In this document: positions 41,094-49,529 of the stretch, one piece after another
Layout: each line of letters opens with the position of its first letter
Position numbering within the stretch: position 1 is the stretch's first letter
Assembly: GCF_023284005.1 (NCBI RefSeq)
Contig: NZ_JAKIKS010000002.1
Coordinates: 1 to 64,000 of the forward strand
Reading direction: 5' to 3'
Source of the DNA: Shewanella surugensis
Lineage (GTDB): Bacteria; Pseudomonadota; Gammaproteobacteria; Enterobacterales; Shewanellaceae
DNA length: 64,000 bases
Notes under the pieces: generated by a model
Seen by the model: the letters and a program-made list of their open reading frames with translations, nothing else
What the model was told of the DNA's origin: nothing
The model's database searches: none
Position numbers and translations under genes: made by a program

Positions 41094-41456
41094 ATGATAA
41101 AGATTACTAGTAAGCAATTTGACGTAACTGACTCTATCCGTGAACGTATTGAAAGCAGAATTGCCAAGCTTTCAAGGCACGATGTGCAGTTCCTTAATCC
41201 ACATGTCATTATTATACAGGAGAAGCAAACCTTCAAAATCGAAGCCTCTGTTGGCATTCCTAATGCGACATTATTTGCACAGGCGAAAAGCGCAGACCTT
41301 TATGCCGCCATTAATGCAATGGGGCAAAAATTGGAAAAACAACTCAATCGCCAAACCCATAAACCTGAAAGCCAACGCCGAGCAACACTTAATTTAGAAG
41401 ATGATGCGAGAGACGATGACTTTATCTATGATAATGAGGAGGAATACGCAGCTTGA
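41094..41456 (+). CDS. raiA: Ribosome-associated translation inhibitor RaiA (YfiA/HPF family)
   Basis: A 120-residue ribosome hibernation factor with the beta-alpha-beta-beta-beta-alpha fold: start IKITSKQFDVTDSIRERIES, strands FLNPHVIIIQEKQTFKIEAS, helix DLYAAINAMGQKLEKQLNRQ. The short acidic C-terminal tail (about 95-120, DDARDDDF) is of the YfiA kind. It binds the 30S decoding region in stationary or stressed cells. It lies upstream of pheL-pheA as in E. coli, with its own terminator between. Ribosome binding site AGAAGG. A CRP site upstream suggests control by carbon status. Confidence 0.95.
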   Translation: MIKITSKQFDVTDSIRERIESRIAKLSRHDVQFLNPHVIIIQEKQTFKIEASVGIPNATLFAQAKSADLYAAINAMGQKLEKQLNRQTHKPESQRRATLNLEDDARDDDFIYDNEEEYAA

Positions 41457-41470
41457 TTACATTACATTTA

Positions 41471-41498
41471 CTTAAAAGCGTATCTTCGGATGCGCTTT
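41471..41498 (+). terminator. Terminator of raiA
   Basis: AAAAGCGTATC and GATGCGCTTTT around a UUCG tetraloop, with T's following. One wobble pair. Confidence 0.85.
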
Positions 41499-41540
41499 TT
41501 ACTTTATTCCCGTCAATATGACGACTTTATGACTTTTTGA

Positions 41541-41569
41541 TTGACACTAAGCCAACAGGCTATTATTTT
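41541..41569 (+). promoter_or_regulatory. Candidate promoter of pheL-pheA
   Basis: A perfect -35 TTGACA (41541-41546), 17-base spacer and -10 TATTTT (41564-41569). Transcription would start at about 41576, essentially on the pheL ATG. Confidence 0.5.
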
Positions 41570-41575
41570 TAAGCC

Positions 41576-41662
41576 ATGAAAACTTTCATCTACGATACTT
41601 TTACTTTCTTTTTTATACCTCCCCCCCTCAGAGGCGGATTTTCGGTATATAAACGAAAGTGA
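41576..41662 (+). CDS. pheL: phe leader peptide
   Basis: A 28-codon frame with phenylalanine codons at positions 4, 9, 11, 12, 13 and 22, including the run TTC TTT TTT, ending in TGA just before the attenuator hairpin. It is too short for ordinary gene finding. Stalling at the Phe codons would favour an antiterminator, the standard control of pheA in E. coli (15-residue PheL). No ribosome binding site is visible before the ATG, and the predicted transcription start is close to it, so it may be leaderless. Confidence 0.85.
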   Translation: MKTFIYDTFTFFFIPPPLRGGFSVYKRK

Positions 41663-41669
41663 AAATTCC

Positions 41670-41696
41670 AAAGCCTCCTAAAACGGAGGCTTTTTT
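41670..41696 (+). terminator. Attenuator terminator of pheA
   Basis: AAAGCCTCC / GGAGGCTTT with a 6-base loop and a T6 run, between the leader peptide and pheA. An upstream GAGGC (in CAGAGGCGG, around 41632) could pair with GCCTC at 41673-41677 as antiterminator. Confidence 0.88.
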
Positions 41697-41734
41697 ATTT
41701 TTAAAACAGCAAAAAATAGGATGTAGAGGCCAGA

Positions 41735-43723
41735 ATGAGTAAACCACAACCCTTAAACCATACCCGAGAGCAAATTACTGCACTGGATAATGACTTACTC
41801 GCTTTACTGGCTAAACGACGAGAATTAAGCTTAGATGTCGCTCGTAGCAAAGAAGTGGATGTACGGCCCATACGAGACACAAAGCGTGAAAAAGAATTAT
41901 TAGCTCGCTTAGTTAAACAAGGTAGAGAAAAAGGACTCGATGCACATTATGTCATTTCACTCTATCAAAGTATTATCGAAGATTCAGTGCTTAATCAACA
42001 GGCTTTTTTACACGGACGGGCTAATCCCGACACGCAAAAACCACAATATACGGCTGCTTATTTAGGTGCTAAAGGTTCTTACTCTTACCTTGCTGCCACC
42101 CGTTATTGCGCCCGCCGTCAAGTTGACATGCAAGAGTTCGGTTGCCAAAGTTTTGATGCTATCATTCAAGCCGTCGAATCGGGCCAAGCTGATTATGGTT
42201 TTCTACCCATCGAAAATACCTCATCGGGCTCCATTAATGAAGTTTATGATGTGCTACAACATACCAGCTTAGCTATCGTGGGCGAGACGACGATTGAAGT
42301 CGAGCATTGCTTACTCGTGCAATCAGGCAGCAACATTAATCACATTAAAACAGTTTACGCCCATCCACAACCGATCAGCCAATGCAGTCGTTATCTTGGA
42401 CTTCACGGGCAACTTAAACTGGAATATTGTGCTAGTAGCGCTGAAGCAATGGAGAAAGTGAAGCAAAGTAAAACGGCAGATGTTGCTGCTATCGGCAGTG
42501 CAGAAGGAGGCTCGTTATATCAACTTGAAGCCATAGAAAAAGGGCTTGCTAACCAAAAAATAAACCAAAGCCGCTTTATCGTTGTCGCCCAGAAATCTGT
42601 AGACGTACCAGAACAATTACCTGCAAAATCAACTCTTATTATGGCTACGGGTCAAAAACCAGGTGCGTTAGTCGATGCACTTTCTGTATTAAAAGCACAT
42701 AATTTGAACATGAGTAAACTCGAGTCTAGACCCATTGCTGGTACTCCTTGGGAAGAAATGTTTTACCTTGATATTGAAGCTAACTTATCTTCAAGTTCAA
42801 TGACAGCTGCACTGAAAGAATTAGAAAAAATCACGCGCTTTATTAAAGTATTAGGCTGCTATCCGAGCGAATCTGTCAAGCCAACACATTTAGATCATCA
42901 GCAACTCATGCTCGGCAGCACTTCGGAGCAGCCTGAGAGACTAGCAACAACAGAAAATAGCCAACCCCTTCGTTACAGTAAAGCCTATAAAACCACACAC
43001 ACTCTCATAAAGTGCGGACAACTTGAATTTAATGCCGAGCAACCCGGCGCTATCATTCAAATTCAGTTACCCATAGAACCCAATGTATTTGAGCAACAAG
43101 TAAAGACATTAAAAGAATCGGGCTTTCAGGCAGTCCTCCTTCGAGGCTTGCACTTACAACAAGATGTAGAAAATGCCCTAGTCCAATTTAAAAAGTCATT
43201 GGATCATTTCAATCTCGCTTGTATCATTGTCATTGAATATGGATCTGACTTAACACTCGCTGCACATTATGGTGATATTTTATTTCTCGATGGTGCACAA
43301 ATGTTTAATCAATCACTATTGACACAACTGGGTACTTTATTATTACCTGTCATTGTCGAACGGAATCATATGGCTAATACAGAAGCACTATTAACCGCCA
43401 GTAATACGGTATTAAGCCAAGGAAACCAACAGGTCATATTATGTGAGTCGGGTATCAACATGAACACGGGTATCAACATGAACAATAGTGAGCACATCTC
43501 ATTAGACTTAGCCGGATTAGTCTCCTTGAAAAATGCCACACACTTACCCGTGATAACCAACCCCTGTTATGCGGTAGAAATGACTCAAATCAATACCTAT
43601 ATACCCGCCATTAAAAATTTACGCGCCGACGGTTTAGTACTTCACTTATCACAATCGACACAAGCCATTAATCCCGATGAAGTCAGCCAACTCAATGATA
43701 TTTTACGTTCTCTTTATCATTAA
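41735..43723 (+). CDS. pheA: Chorismate mutase / prephenate dehydratase with an extra DAHP-synthase-like C-terminal domain
   Basis: A 662-residue protein, against about 386 in E. coli. Chorismate mutase (AroQ) occupies about 1-95 (LDNDLLALLAKRRELSLDVA). Prephenate dehydratase spans about 103-285 (IENTSSGSINEVYD, SRFIVVA). An ACT domain follows at about 298-375, with the phenylalanine-binding GALV and ESRP motifs. Residues about 425-662 resemble a type I-beta DAHP synthase barrel (YGDILFLDGAQMFN, NQQVILCESGIN, SLKNATHLPVITNPCY) but lack the metal-binding Cys, the substrate-loop KPRTSPY, the KRG lysine and the metal His. The added domain is therefore probably regulatory or structural. It converts chorismate to phenylpyruvate and is controlled by the pheL attenuator. 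Confidence 0.95.
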   Translation: MSKPQPLNHTREQITALDNDLLALLAKRRELSLDVARSKEVDVRPIRDTKREKELLARLVKQGREKGLDAHYVISLYQSIIEDSVLNQQAFLHGRANPDTQKPQYTAAYLGAKGSYSYLAATRYCARRQVDMQEFGCQSFDAIIQAVESGQADYGFLPIENTSSGSINEVYDVLQHTSLAIVGETTIEVEHCLLVQSGSNINHIKTVYAHPQPISQCSRYLGLHGQLKLEYCASSAEAMEKVKQSKTADVAAIGSAEGGSLYQLEAIEKGLANQKINQSRFIVVAQKSVDVPEQLPAKSTLIMATGQKPGALVDALSVLKAHNLNMSKLESRPIAGTPWEEMFYLDIEANLSSSSMTAALKELEKITRFIKVLGCYPSESVKPTHLDHQQLMLGSTSEQPERLATTENSQPLRYSKAYKTTHTLIKCGQLEFNAEQPGAIIQIQLPIEPNVFEQQVKTLKESGFQAVLLRGLHLQQDVENALVQFKKSLDHFNLACIIVIEYGSDLTLAAHYGDILFLDGAQMFNQSLLTQLGTLLLPVIVERNHMANTEALLTASNTVLSQGNQQVILCESGINMNTGINMNNSEHISLDLAGLVSLKNATHLPVITNPCYAVEMTQINTYIPAIKNLRADGLVLHLSQSTQAINPDEVSQLNDILRSLYH

Positions 43724-43747
43724 AAGGCATTATTGAGCCACTTCCAC

Positions 43748-43777
43748 TAAAAATGCCGCACATTATGCGGTATTTTA
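43748..43777 (+). terminator. Terminator of pheA
   Basis: AAAATGCCGCA / TGCGGTATTTT stem around CATTA, one mismatch, 25 bases after the stop. Confidence 0.75.
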
Positions 43778-43995
43778 TTCTGATAGTGCAGGTGAAATAG
43801 TATCAATAAAAGTGAAGGGGACTCTCGTATTCCCTTCGCCATCGGTATCTTCAGCGTCAACTGTTAATACTCCAGGCCATGACGCCTCCAAAGTTACGAT
43901 ACTGCGTCTCTGTCAGCGCCGTGTATTCAGCGGCAAATCATCATAACGACCATAGATTCATGCCTCAAGTGGCATCGTTAATTTGCTTAGCTAGA
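43775..43995 (-). pseudogene. Decayed C-terminal fragment of a GH18 chitinase-like gene
   Basis: No intact frame, but three minus-strand frames join into one protein-like piece. From high to low coordinates: MPLEA, a TGA where Trp is likely, IYGRYDDLP; a one-base loss; AEYTALTETQYRNFGGVMAW and SIN; a one-base shift at about 43860; then SDAEDTDGEGNTRVPFTF ending SPALSE and TAA at 43775. The QYRNFGGVMAWSIN segment resembles the last strand of the GH18 barrel (GGVMxWSIN). This is a remnant, with the rest of the gene deleted. It overlaps the pheA terminator. Confidence 0.55.
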
Positions 43996-44150
43996 TAGCA
44001 AGTGATCACTAGAAATTTCAACACAGATAGAAGCATAATTAAATCAATAGATGGAGGTATACATCAACAGCGAGGTAAGAGTCAGTCAGTAAACAATACA
44101 AACTCCCCTATTCTAGAGCTATACATTCAAACAACCCGCTTTTGATGGGC

Positions 44151-44501
44151 TCAAATTGAACGACCTTCGAGTAAACTCAACCAGCCTTTAAAAAGGCGAG
44201 CGGTGAACCATACTGTTCCCAGTAAATATAACGTCATACTCGCCCATGTTACTGTGAGGCTATAGCCTAAAAGTAATACTGCCAGTAAACCAAACATCGA
44301 ACGTCGCTGCCAGCCTAAATGTGACTTCAATACATCTCCCATACCCGCTTCACGCTGTAACATATTAATCAGTAAACTGAATAAAGAGGGTAATAAAAGT
44401 AAAGGAAAGGCCGCCAGCAATCCATACAAAAAATGGCCTAAACTGGTATCTTCCTGCAGTTTTTCAACGGTAAGGTTTGATGTTGAAGTGATTAAGGTCA
44501 T
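44151..44501 (-). CDS. Small inner-membrane protein, DUF4870-like
   Basis: A 116-residue protein with three likely membrane segments (about 22-46, 68-85, 88-104) and the sequence DVLKSHLGWQRRSMFGLLAVL between the first two. The SH-x-x-WQxR pattern after a helix is the mark of a widespread group of small proteobacterial membrane proteins (often DUF4870). Function is unknown. It lies alone between the chitinase relic and tyrA on the same strand as tyrA, 250 bases downstream of it, and is probably transcribed separately. Confidence 0.65.
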   Translation of the reverse strand: MTLITSTSNLTVEKLQEDTSLGHFLYGLLAAFPLLLLPSLFSLLINMLQREAGMGDVLKSHLGWQRRSMFGLLAVLLLGYSLTVTWASMTLYLLGTVWFTARLFKGWLSLLEGRSI

Positions 44502-44663
44502 ATATTTACTCCATAAAGGAAAAGCAGTTTAGGAGCAAATCCGTTCGTTTCCTAATATTAACTTTACTTTCTATTTTGCTTTTCTGCAACCTTCAGAATG
44601 TAACAAAAGGATCGAAACCACACTAATCGGCATATTTCTGGTCAATATTATTAACTCACCTAA

Positions 44664-44694
44664 GATATAAAAGAGCATCGAACTCTCTTTTATA
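44664..44694 (-). terminator. Candidate terminator of aroF-tyrA
   Basis: A perfect 10-base repeat TATAAAAGAG / CTCTTTTATA about 65 bases after the tyrA stop. The T-rich part is inside the stem. Confidence 0.45.
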
Positions 44695-44757
44695 CCTCAT
44701 AAGATAGTAATGCCAGCCCCCCCTTGATGGTCAGTAAATAATCACAGCATTATAATC

Positions 44758-45897
44758 TTAATCCGTTTTCATATCATTGACTGACTGCAACATAGCTCGA
44801 CTCTCTTTTTGAAATTGAGGAGCGAAATCACCAAACCACTGTGAAACCACTTTAAACTGCTCAATGAAGCCCTCTCGATCACCACTCTTAAGTAAAAATA
44901 AAGCTTGAGTATAATTCTCCAAGTAGTCACTAATGACCGCAATACTCTCACGCTGCGAAAAAATGATATCCGCATAGAGCTCTGGACTTTGTGCAAATAA
45001 TCGACCGACCATAGCCAATTCGAGTCTATAAATCGGTGAGCTAAATTGTAGTAAGGTTTCAATATCAGCCGACTCTTTACAAAGATTCAATCCATAAACA
45101 AAAGAAGAAAAATGGCGCATGGCTTGCACCAACTGCATAGATTTATCATGTTGTTGTGGTTCAGCTTCAACCAATCTTGCGCCCCAAATAGTGATTTGCT
45201 CAAGTAGCCATTGATAAGCCTCTGGCTTTCTACCGTTGCATACCACCACCACTTGTTTCGCCAAACTCCCGACATCGGGACCAAACATAGGGTGTAATCC
45301 TAAAACAGGACCGGAATGAGCCTCAAGCATCGCCGTCATTGGGGCCGATTTTATCGAGGTTAAATCCGCTAAAATACAGCTTTTTGGTAATTGAGTCAGC
45401 TTAGTGGCAATTAAATCACAGGTAATTTGAATAGGAACCGTCACAATAACTAGCCCCGCCCCAGCCAATAAGCTATCAGCTCTCTCCCAATCCTCTTTAT
45501 CTAAAGATTTAACTTGATAACCTGACAAGGTCAGCATTTGTGAAAACAAGCCACCAAGCTGACCTTCGCCACCAATGACAACCACATGACCTAAATCAGG
45601 TTTAACTTGCTTAAAGCCAACGTCTTTTTCATTTTGATAAGACTCTCTCATCAAACGTCGTAAGATATCTTCAATTAATTGGGGGGACACATTCATTTTT
45701 TCAGCTTCACCACGCCGCTTCGCGAGCATTGCCGCTTCACGCTGAGGAGCATAAATAGGCAAGCCTGCCCCATGCTTAACAGCGCCAACTTGTGCCACCA
45801 AATCTAAGCGTTTTCTCAACAGGTGAATTAATTGTTGGTCAACACCATCAATCAAGCCCCTAAGGTTTTCCAGATCTGCCGTTGTTCTCTCATTCAT
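44758..45897 (-). CDS. tyrA: Chorismate mutase / prephenate dehydrogenase
   Basis: A bifunctional enzyme of about 379 residues that makes 4-hydroxyphenylpyruvate for tyrosine. The AroQ mutase domain lies at about 8-90 ([37 protein letters not shown]), then an NAD-binding dehydrogenase domain starting [33 protein letters not shown] carries the conserved active-site His and surroundings. The start is taken at ATG 45897 ([14 protein letters not shown]), which fits the family and has GGAA upstream; a TTG (45915) and ATG (45912) are possible. It follows aroF in an aroF-tyrA operon convergent with pheA, as in E. coli. Confidence 0.95.
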   Translation of the reverse strand: MNERTTADLENLRGLIDGVDQQLIHLLRKRLDLVAQVGAVKHGAGLPIYAPQREAAMLAKRRGEAEKMNVSPQLIEDILRRLMRESYQNEKDVGFKQVKPDLGHVVVIGGEGQLGGLFSQMLTLSGYQVKSLDKEDWERADSLLAGAGLVIVTVPIQITCDLIATKLTQLPKSCILADLTSIKSAPMTAMLEAHSGPVLGLHPMFGPDVGSLAKQVVVVCNGRKPEAYQWLLEQITIWGARLVEAEPQQHDKSMQLVQAMRHFSSFVYGLNLCKESADIETLLQFSSPIYRLELAMVGRLFAQSPELYADIIFSQRESIAVISDYLENYTQALFLLKSGDREGFIEQFKVVSQWFGDFAPQFQKESRAMLQSVNDMKTD

Positions 45898-45926
45898 TTG
45901 TTCTATTTCCATCAAGCATTCATCTG

Positions 45927-47003
45927 TTAAAGAGTATCAAATCGATGAGGCAAAGTAGACGATAAACTCTGGGCACCACTTCTCAGTAATATTTCCGTTG
46001 CTTGCCAATTAATACAAGCATCAGTGACTGACACACCATACGCTAATTCACTCATCGGCTTATCACTACTTTGATTACCTTCATTCAAATGACTTTCCAG
46101 CATCACGCCAATGATTGATTTATTTCCTTGACGAATTTGTTCAAAAACATCCTGACAGACTTGAGGTTGTTTATCATGAGCTTTCGAAGAATTACCATGA
46201 CTACAGTCAATCACTAGCCTAGCATTAAGGTTTGCTGCGTGTAATTGCTTCTCACACTCCGCGACACTGTGTGCATCATAATTAGGCTCCTTACCACCGC
46301 GTAAAATAACGTGACCATCAGGATTACCTTCTGTCTTTAACAGCGCCACTTGACCCTGTTGATTAATCCCCATAAAGCGGTGACCGCTAGCCGCTGACTC
46401 TAACGCATTAATCGCTACTTGTAACTTACCGTCGGTACCATTTTTAAACCCGACTGGCATAGATAAACCCGATGCCATTTCTCTGTGAGTTTGTGACTCT
46501 GTCGTACGCGCACCAATCGCTGACCAAGTGACAAGCTCTGACATATATTGCGGACTGATAGGATCTAAAGCTTCGGTGGCGACTGGGAGCTCTAATTCGG
46601 CTAACCAAATCATCAGCTCTCTTGCTTGACGCAGCCCTTTGTCAACATTAAAAGACTCATCCATATCAGGATCATTAATCATGCCTTTCCAGCCCACGGT
46701 AGTACGTGGCTTTTCAAAATAAACCCGCATTAAAATAAAGAATTCATCACTCAATTCATCATGCAACGTCTTTAATTTTAATGCATATTCTTTTGCTGCA
46801 TCCAGATCATGAATAGAGCAAGGTCCAGTAACAATAAGCACGCGATTATCGCGTTTATGCACAATATCAGCGACCGTTTTACGCGCATTTAATACATACT
46901 GGCAAGCATGATCCGATAACGGTAAAGCCTGTTTAAGCTCCTGCGGGCTAATTAACACCTCTTCAGAGGTAATATGTACATTATTAATGATGTCTTGTTG
47001 CAT
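45927..47003 (-). CDS. aroF: 3-deoxy-7-phosphoheptulonate (DAHP) synthase, AroF-like (type I-alpha)
   Basis: A metal enzyme of about 358 residues, the first of the shikimate pathway, joining phosphoenolpyruvate and erythrose-4-phosphate. The N-terminus [20 protein letters not shown] is close to tyrosine-sensitive AroF of E. coli. VTGPCSIHD carries the metal Cys, [18 protein letters not shown] is the substrate loop, and [10 protein letters not shown] has the metal His. I use ATG 47003, with AGGTGGG upstream; a GTG at 47012 overlaps that site. First gene of aroF-tyrA; tyrosine feedback is likely from similarity. Confidence 0.95.
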   Translation of the reverse strand: MQQDIINNVHITSEEVLISPQELKQALPLSDHACQYVLNARKTVADIVHKRDNRVLIVTGPCSIHDLDAAKEYALKLKTLHDELSDEFFILMRVYFEKPRTTVGWKGMINDPDMDESFNVDKGLRQARELMIWLAELELPVATEALDPISPQYMSELVTWSAIGARTTESQTHREMASGLSMPVGFKNGTDGKLQVAINALESAASGHRFMGINQQGQVALLKTEGNPDGHVILRGGKEPNYDAHSVAECEKQLHAANLNARLVIDCSHGNSSKAHDKQPQVCQDVFEQIRQGNKSIIGVMLESHLNEGNQSSDKPMSELAYGVSVTDACINWQATEILLRSGAQSLSSTLPHRFDTL

Positions 47004-47032
47004 GAGGCCCACCTAAAGCTTGCTAATATTGT

Positions 47033-47077
47033 TGTAAACGATAAACTGTAGCAGTGTAACGCTACACCATTACACTG
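47033..47077 (-). promoter_or_regulatory. Candidate operator region upstream of aroF
   Basis: Contains CAGTGTAA-N10-TTACACTG (47052-47077), a perfect 8-base inverted repeat, and TGTAAA (47033-47038) with a poor partner. TyrR boxes are TGTAAA-N6-TTTACA, so the half sites fit but the spacing is two bases too long. Confidence 0.35.
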
Positions 47078-47165
47078 CCAAACAACTATGCCAGCAATAC
47101 TCATTTTAAGCAAGGCATAATCTTGCTGTCAGCTGACAAAGAATGATGAAATCCACAAGTAACAG

Positions 47166-47199
47166 ACACAAAAAACCGCCTCAAGGGCGGTCTTTTGTG
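47166..47199 (-). terminator. Terminator of the rpsP-rimM-trmD-rplS operon
   Basis: ACCGCC and GGGCGGT around TCAA, extended by ACAAAA/TTTTGT on both sides, directly after rplS. Confidence 0.88.
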
Positions 47200-47233
47200 C
47201 GAACACTGCATCTTTTTGTCTAACCAATAAACA

Positions 47234-47587
47234 TTACTTGGTAGATAGTTTCTCACGGATCCGTGCAGATTTACCTGAACGCTCACGTAGATAGTAAAGC
47301 TTAGCACGACGAACACGACCGCGACGCTTAACTTCGATGCCTGCGATGATTGGGCTATGCGTTTGGAATGCACGCTCAACACCTTCGCCATTAGAGATTT
47401 TACGTACTGTGAATGCCGAATGCAGACCACGGTTACGCTTTGCGATTACAACGCCTTCAAAAGCCTGTAAACGCTCTTTTCCGCCTTCTTTTACACGTAC
47501 TTTAACAACGACAGTATCACCTGCGCCGAATGCTGGTACGTCAGTTTTCATTTGCTCATCGTTGAGCATTTTAATGATGTTATTCAT
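47234..47587 (-). CDS. rplS: 50S ribosomal protein L19
   Basis: A 117-residue ribosomal protein at the 30S/50S interface. It has [19 protein letters not shown] at the start, the [20 protein letters not shown] core and the basic end [20 protein letters not shown]. Last gene of rpsP-rimM-trmD-rplS, 33 bases after trmD. Confidence 0.98.
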   Translation of the reverse strand: MNNIIKMLNDEQMKTDVPAFGAGDTVVVKVRVKEGGKERLQAFEGVVIAKRNRGLHSAFTVRKISNGEGVERAFQTHSPIIAGIEVKRRGRVRRAKLYYLRERSGKSARIREKLSTK

Positions 47588-47620
47588 GAATAAACTCCAT
47601 TCTAGTGTAACTGAACCTAA

Positions 47621-48367
47621 CTAACCATGCTTGTTCATGGCGTCGACAAACTCCGTTAATAACATTGTTTGCTCGTCAGTCAGAGCTAGATTTTCAAATA
47701 ATTCTGGCCTTATCAACAAGGTCTTACCCAGACTTTGTTGCAAACGCCAGCGTCTAATATGTTCGTGGTTGCCACTTAACAACACGGCCGGTACATCATG
47801 TCCATCCAAACATTCGGGACGCGTATAGTGTGGACAATCCAGTAACCCATCAGAGAAAGAATCTTGCTCTGCTGAAGCTTGCTTACCTAGCACGCCAGGT
47901 ACCAATCTTGATACTGAATCTATCAAAGCCATCGCAGGGAGTTCACCGCCCGAAAGCACGTAATCACCTATCGACCACTCTTCATCCACTTCTGTTTGTA
48001 TAATGCGCTCGTCAATACCTTCATATCGACCACACACTAAAACCAAACTCGATGATTTAGCTAACTCTTCAACGCCTTGCTGTGTAAGCTTGCGTCCCTG
48101 AGGAGATAAATAAATCACCTTTACATCTTCGCCTGCTGCAGCCTTAGCGGCATGAATGGCATCACGTAAAGGTTGCACCATCATTAACATTCCAGGACCA
48201 CCGCCGTAAGGCCTGTCATCCACGGTATTATGTTTATCATGGGTGAAATCTCTCGGATTCCACGTTTGCAACGCTAAAAGGCCCTTGTTAACGGCCCGAC
48301 CCGTTACTCCGAAATCTGTGACGGCACGAAACATCTCCGGAAACAGGGTTACAACCCCTAACCACAT
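47621..48367 (-). CDS. trmD: tRNA (guanine-N1-)-methyltransferase
   Basis: A 248-residue SPOUT methyltransferase that makes m1G37 in tRNAs reading CNN and prevents frameshifting. The deep trefoil knot motifs are seen: [20 protein letters not shown] and [20 protein letters not shown] bind SAM, and [11 protein letters not shown] follows. It begins [20 protein letters not shown]. Third gene of the rpsP operon, 15 bases after rimM. Confidence 0.98.
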   Translation of the reverse strand: MWLGVVTLFPEMFRAVTDFGVTGRAVNKGLLALQTWNPRDFTHDKHNTVDDRPYGGGPGMLMMVQPLRDAIHAAKAAAGEDVKVIYLSPQGRKLTQQGVEELAKSSSLVLVCGRYEGIDERIIQTEVDEEWSIGDYVLSGGELPAMALIDSVSRLVPGVLGKQASAEQDSFSDGLLDCPHYTRPECLDGHDVPAVLLSGNHEHIRRWRLQQSLGKTLLIRPELFENLALTDEQTMLLTEFVDAMNKHG

Positions 48368-48382
48368 CTGCTGTACCTCGAC

Positions 48383-48916
48383 TTAAAAGTCCGGATCCCA
48401 ATCCACTAAAATCTGTTTTGCCGATAGATCCACTGTTTTAATGAATTGCTCGGTGACAAAGGGGATCATACGTTCCGCTTTACCAAAGCCATCTTTCGCA
48501 TTAGCTTTAACAAGGAGTACATCATTTGATCCTGTTTCCACGATCTCCTGCACTTTTCCCATGTTATAACCATTAGTATTCACCACTTCACAGCCAATAA
48601 GATCACGCCAATAGAATTCATCTACGGGCAAATCAAGCATGTTTTCAGCAGGGATCGCAATCTCACAGTTAGTGAGCATTTGCGCTCTTTCCCGCGTATT
48701 AACACCTTCAAGTTCAGCAATAACGGCCTTACCTTGAAAACGCCATTGAGTGACTTTAACTTCGCGCCATTCACCTTGCTCTTTTATTAACCAAGGAGAA
48801 TAGTCAAAAATACCTTCAACAGAATCGGTATAGGTAGTGATCTTCAACCAACCTTTAATGCCGTGACAGGAACCTAATTTTCCTAACACAACGGGTTCTT
48901 GTTTACTGCTCATCAT
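48383..48916 (-). CDS. rimM: 16S rRNA processing/ribosome maturation factor RimM
   Basis: A 177-residue 30S assembly factor. The N-terminal RimM barrel starts [24 protein letters not shown]-barrel domain (about 98-175) has [16 protein letters not shown] and ends with [11 protein letters not shown]. It binds S19 and assists 16S head maturation. It starts with two Met codons, either of which may be used. Second gene of the operon, 17 bases after rpsP. Confidence 0.97.
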   Translation of the reverse strand: MMSSKQEPVVLGKLGSCHGIKGWLKITTYTDSVEGIFDYSPWLIKEQGEWREVKVTQWRFQGKAVIAELEGVNTRERAQMLTNCEIAIPAENMLDLPVDEFYWRDLIGCEVVNTNGYNMGKVQEIVETGSNDVLLVKANAKDGFGKAERMIPFVTEQFIKTVDLSAKQILVDWDPDF

Positions 48917-48933
48917 CTATACCTTCAACGCCA

Positions 48934-49185
48934 TTAAGCCGCAGCTTTTTGTGCGTCTTTGATCAATTTTGCTACGCGGTCTGAAGTGCCAGCACCATTA
49001 GCAACCCAATGCTCAACACGATCAAGATCTAAACGTAATGTTTCTTCTTGACCACGAGCTAATGGGTTAAAAAAGCCAACGCGCTCGATGAAACGACCAT
49101 CACGAGCATTACGGCTATCAGCAACTACGATATTATAAAATGGACGCTTTTTTGCGCCGCCACGAGCTAAACGAATGGTAACCAT
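48934..49185 (-). CDS. rpsP: 30S ribosomal protein S16
   Basis: An 83-residue ribosomal protein with the S16 start [20 protein letters not shown] and the motif [16 protein letters not shown]. First gene of rpsP-rimM-trmD-rplS; a promoter lies about 95-120 bases upstream. Confidence 0.98.
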   Translation of the reverse strand: MVTIRLARGGAKKRPFYNIVVADSRNARDGRFIERVGFFNPLARGQEETLRLDLDRVEHWVANGAGTSDRVAKLIKDAQKAAA

Positions 49186-49278
49186 GCGTTTTATTCCTCT
49201 AATGATTTGCTTTTATAAAAGCAAAAATAAAAACTGATCCTCCGTGTTCGCGAAGAGTATCAGATAGAAAGCCGGAAG

Positions 49279-49306
49279 ATTTTACCCTACTTCACGGCGA
49301 ATGCAA
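49279..49306 (-). promoter_or_regulatory. Promoter of the rpsP operon
   Basis: On the minus strand -35 TTGCAT (49301-49306), 16-base spacer, -10 TAAAAT (49279-49284). Good match, about 95 bases before rpsP, leaving a leader of about 85 bases. Confidence 0.6.
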
Positions 49307-49426
49307 CAAAATTAGACATTTTTACCACGGATATATTGTCTCGACGCCAAATAATGCGACATGAGATACCAATACAGTCTCATTATCTGGATAAATTGAA
49401 ACTCAATCTGGAAAAGATAAAAGGGT

Positions 49427-49456
49427 AAAAGCACATCGGGCTGATGTGCTTTTTTA
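49427..49456 (-). terminator. Terminator of ffh
   Basis: AAAAGCACATC / GATGTGCTTTTTT with a 5-base loop, about 75 bases after the ffh stop. Confidence 0.82.
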
Positions 49457-49529
49457 GTATACTCAAATCCAATTTAAGCTGATGAGTTCCAGCAAGACGT
49501 TCAATCTGACATATTGACGACTGGGTATA

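Noticed and set aside
47101-47430. Open frame overlapping rplS in another frame
   Set aside because: Shadow of rplS and its terminator; no ribosome binding site or recognisable domain.
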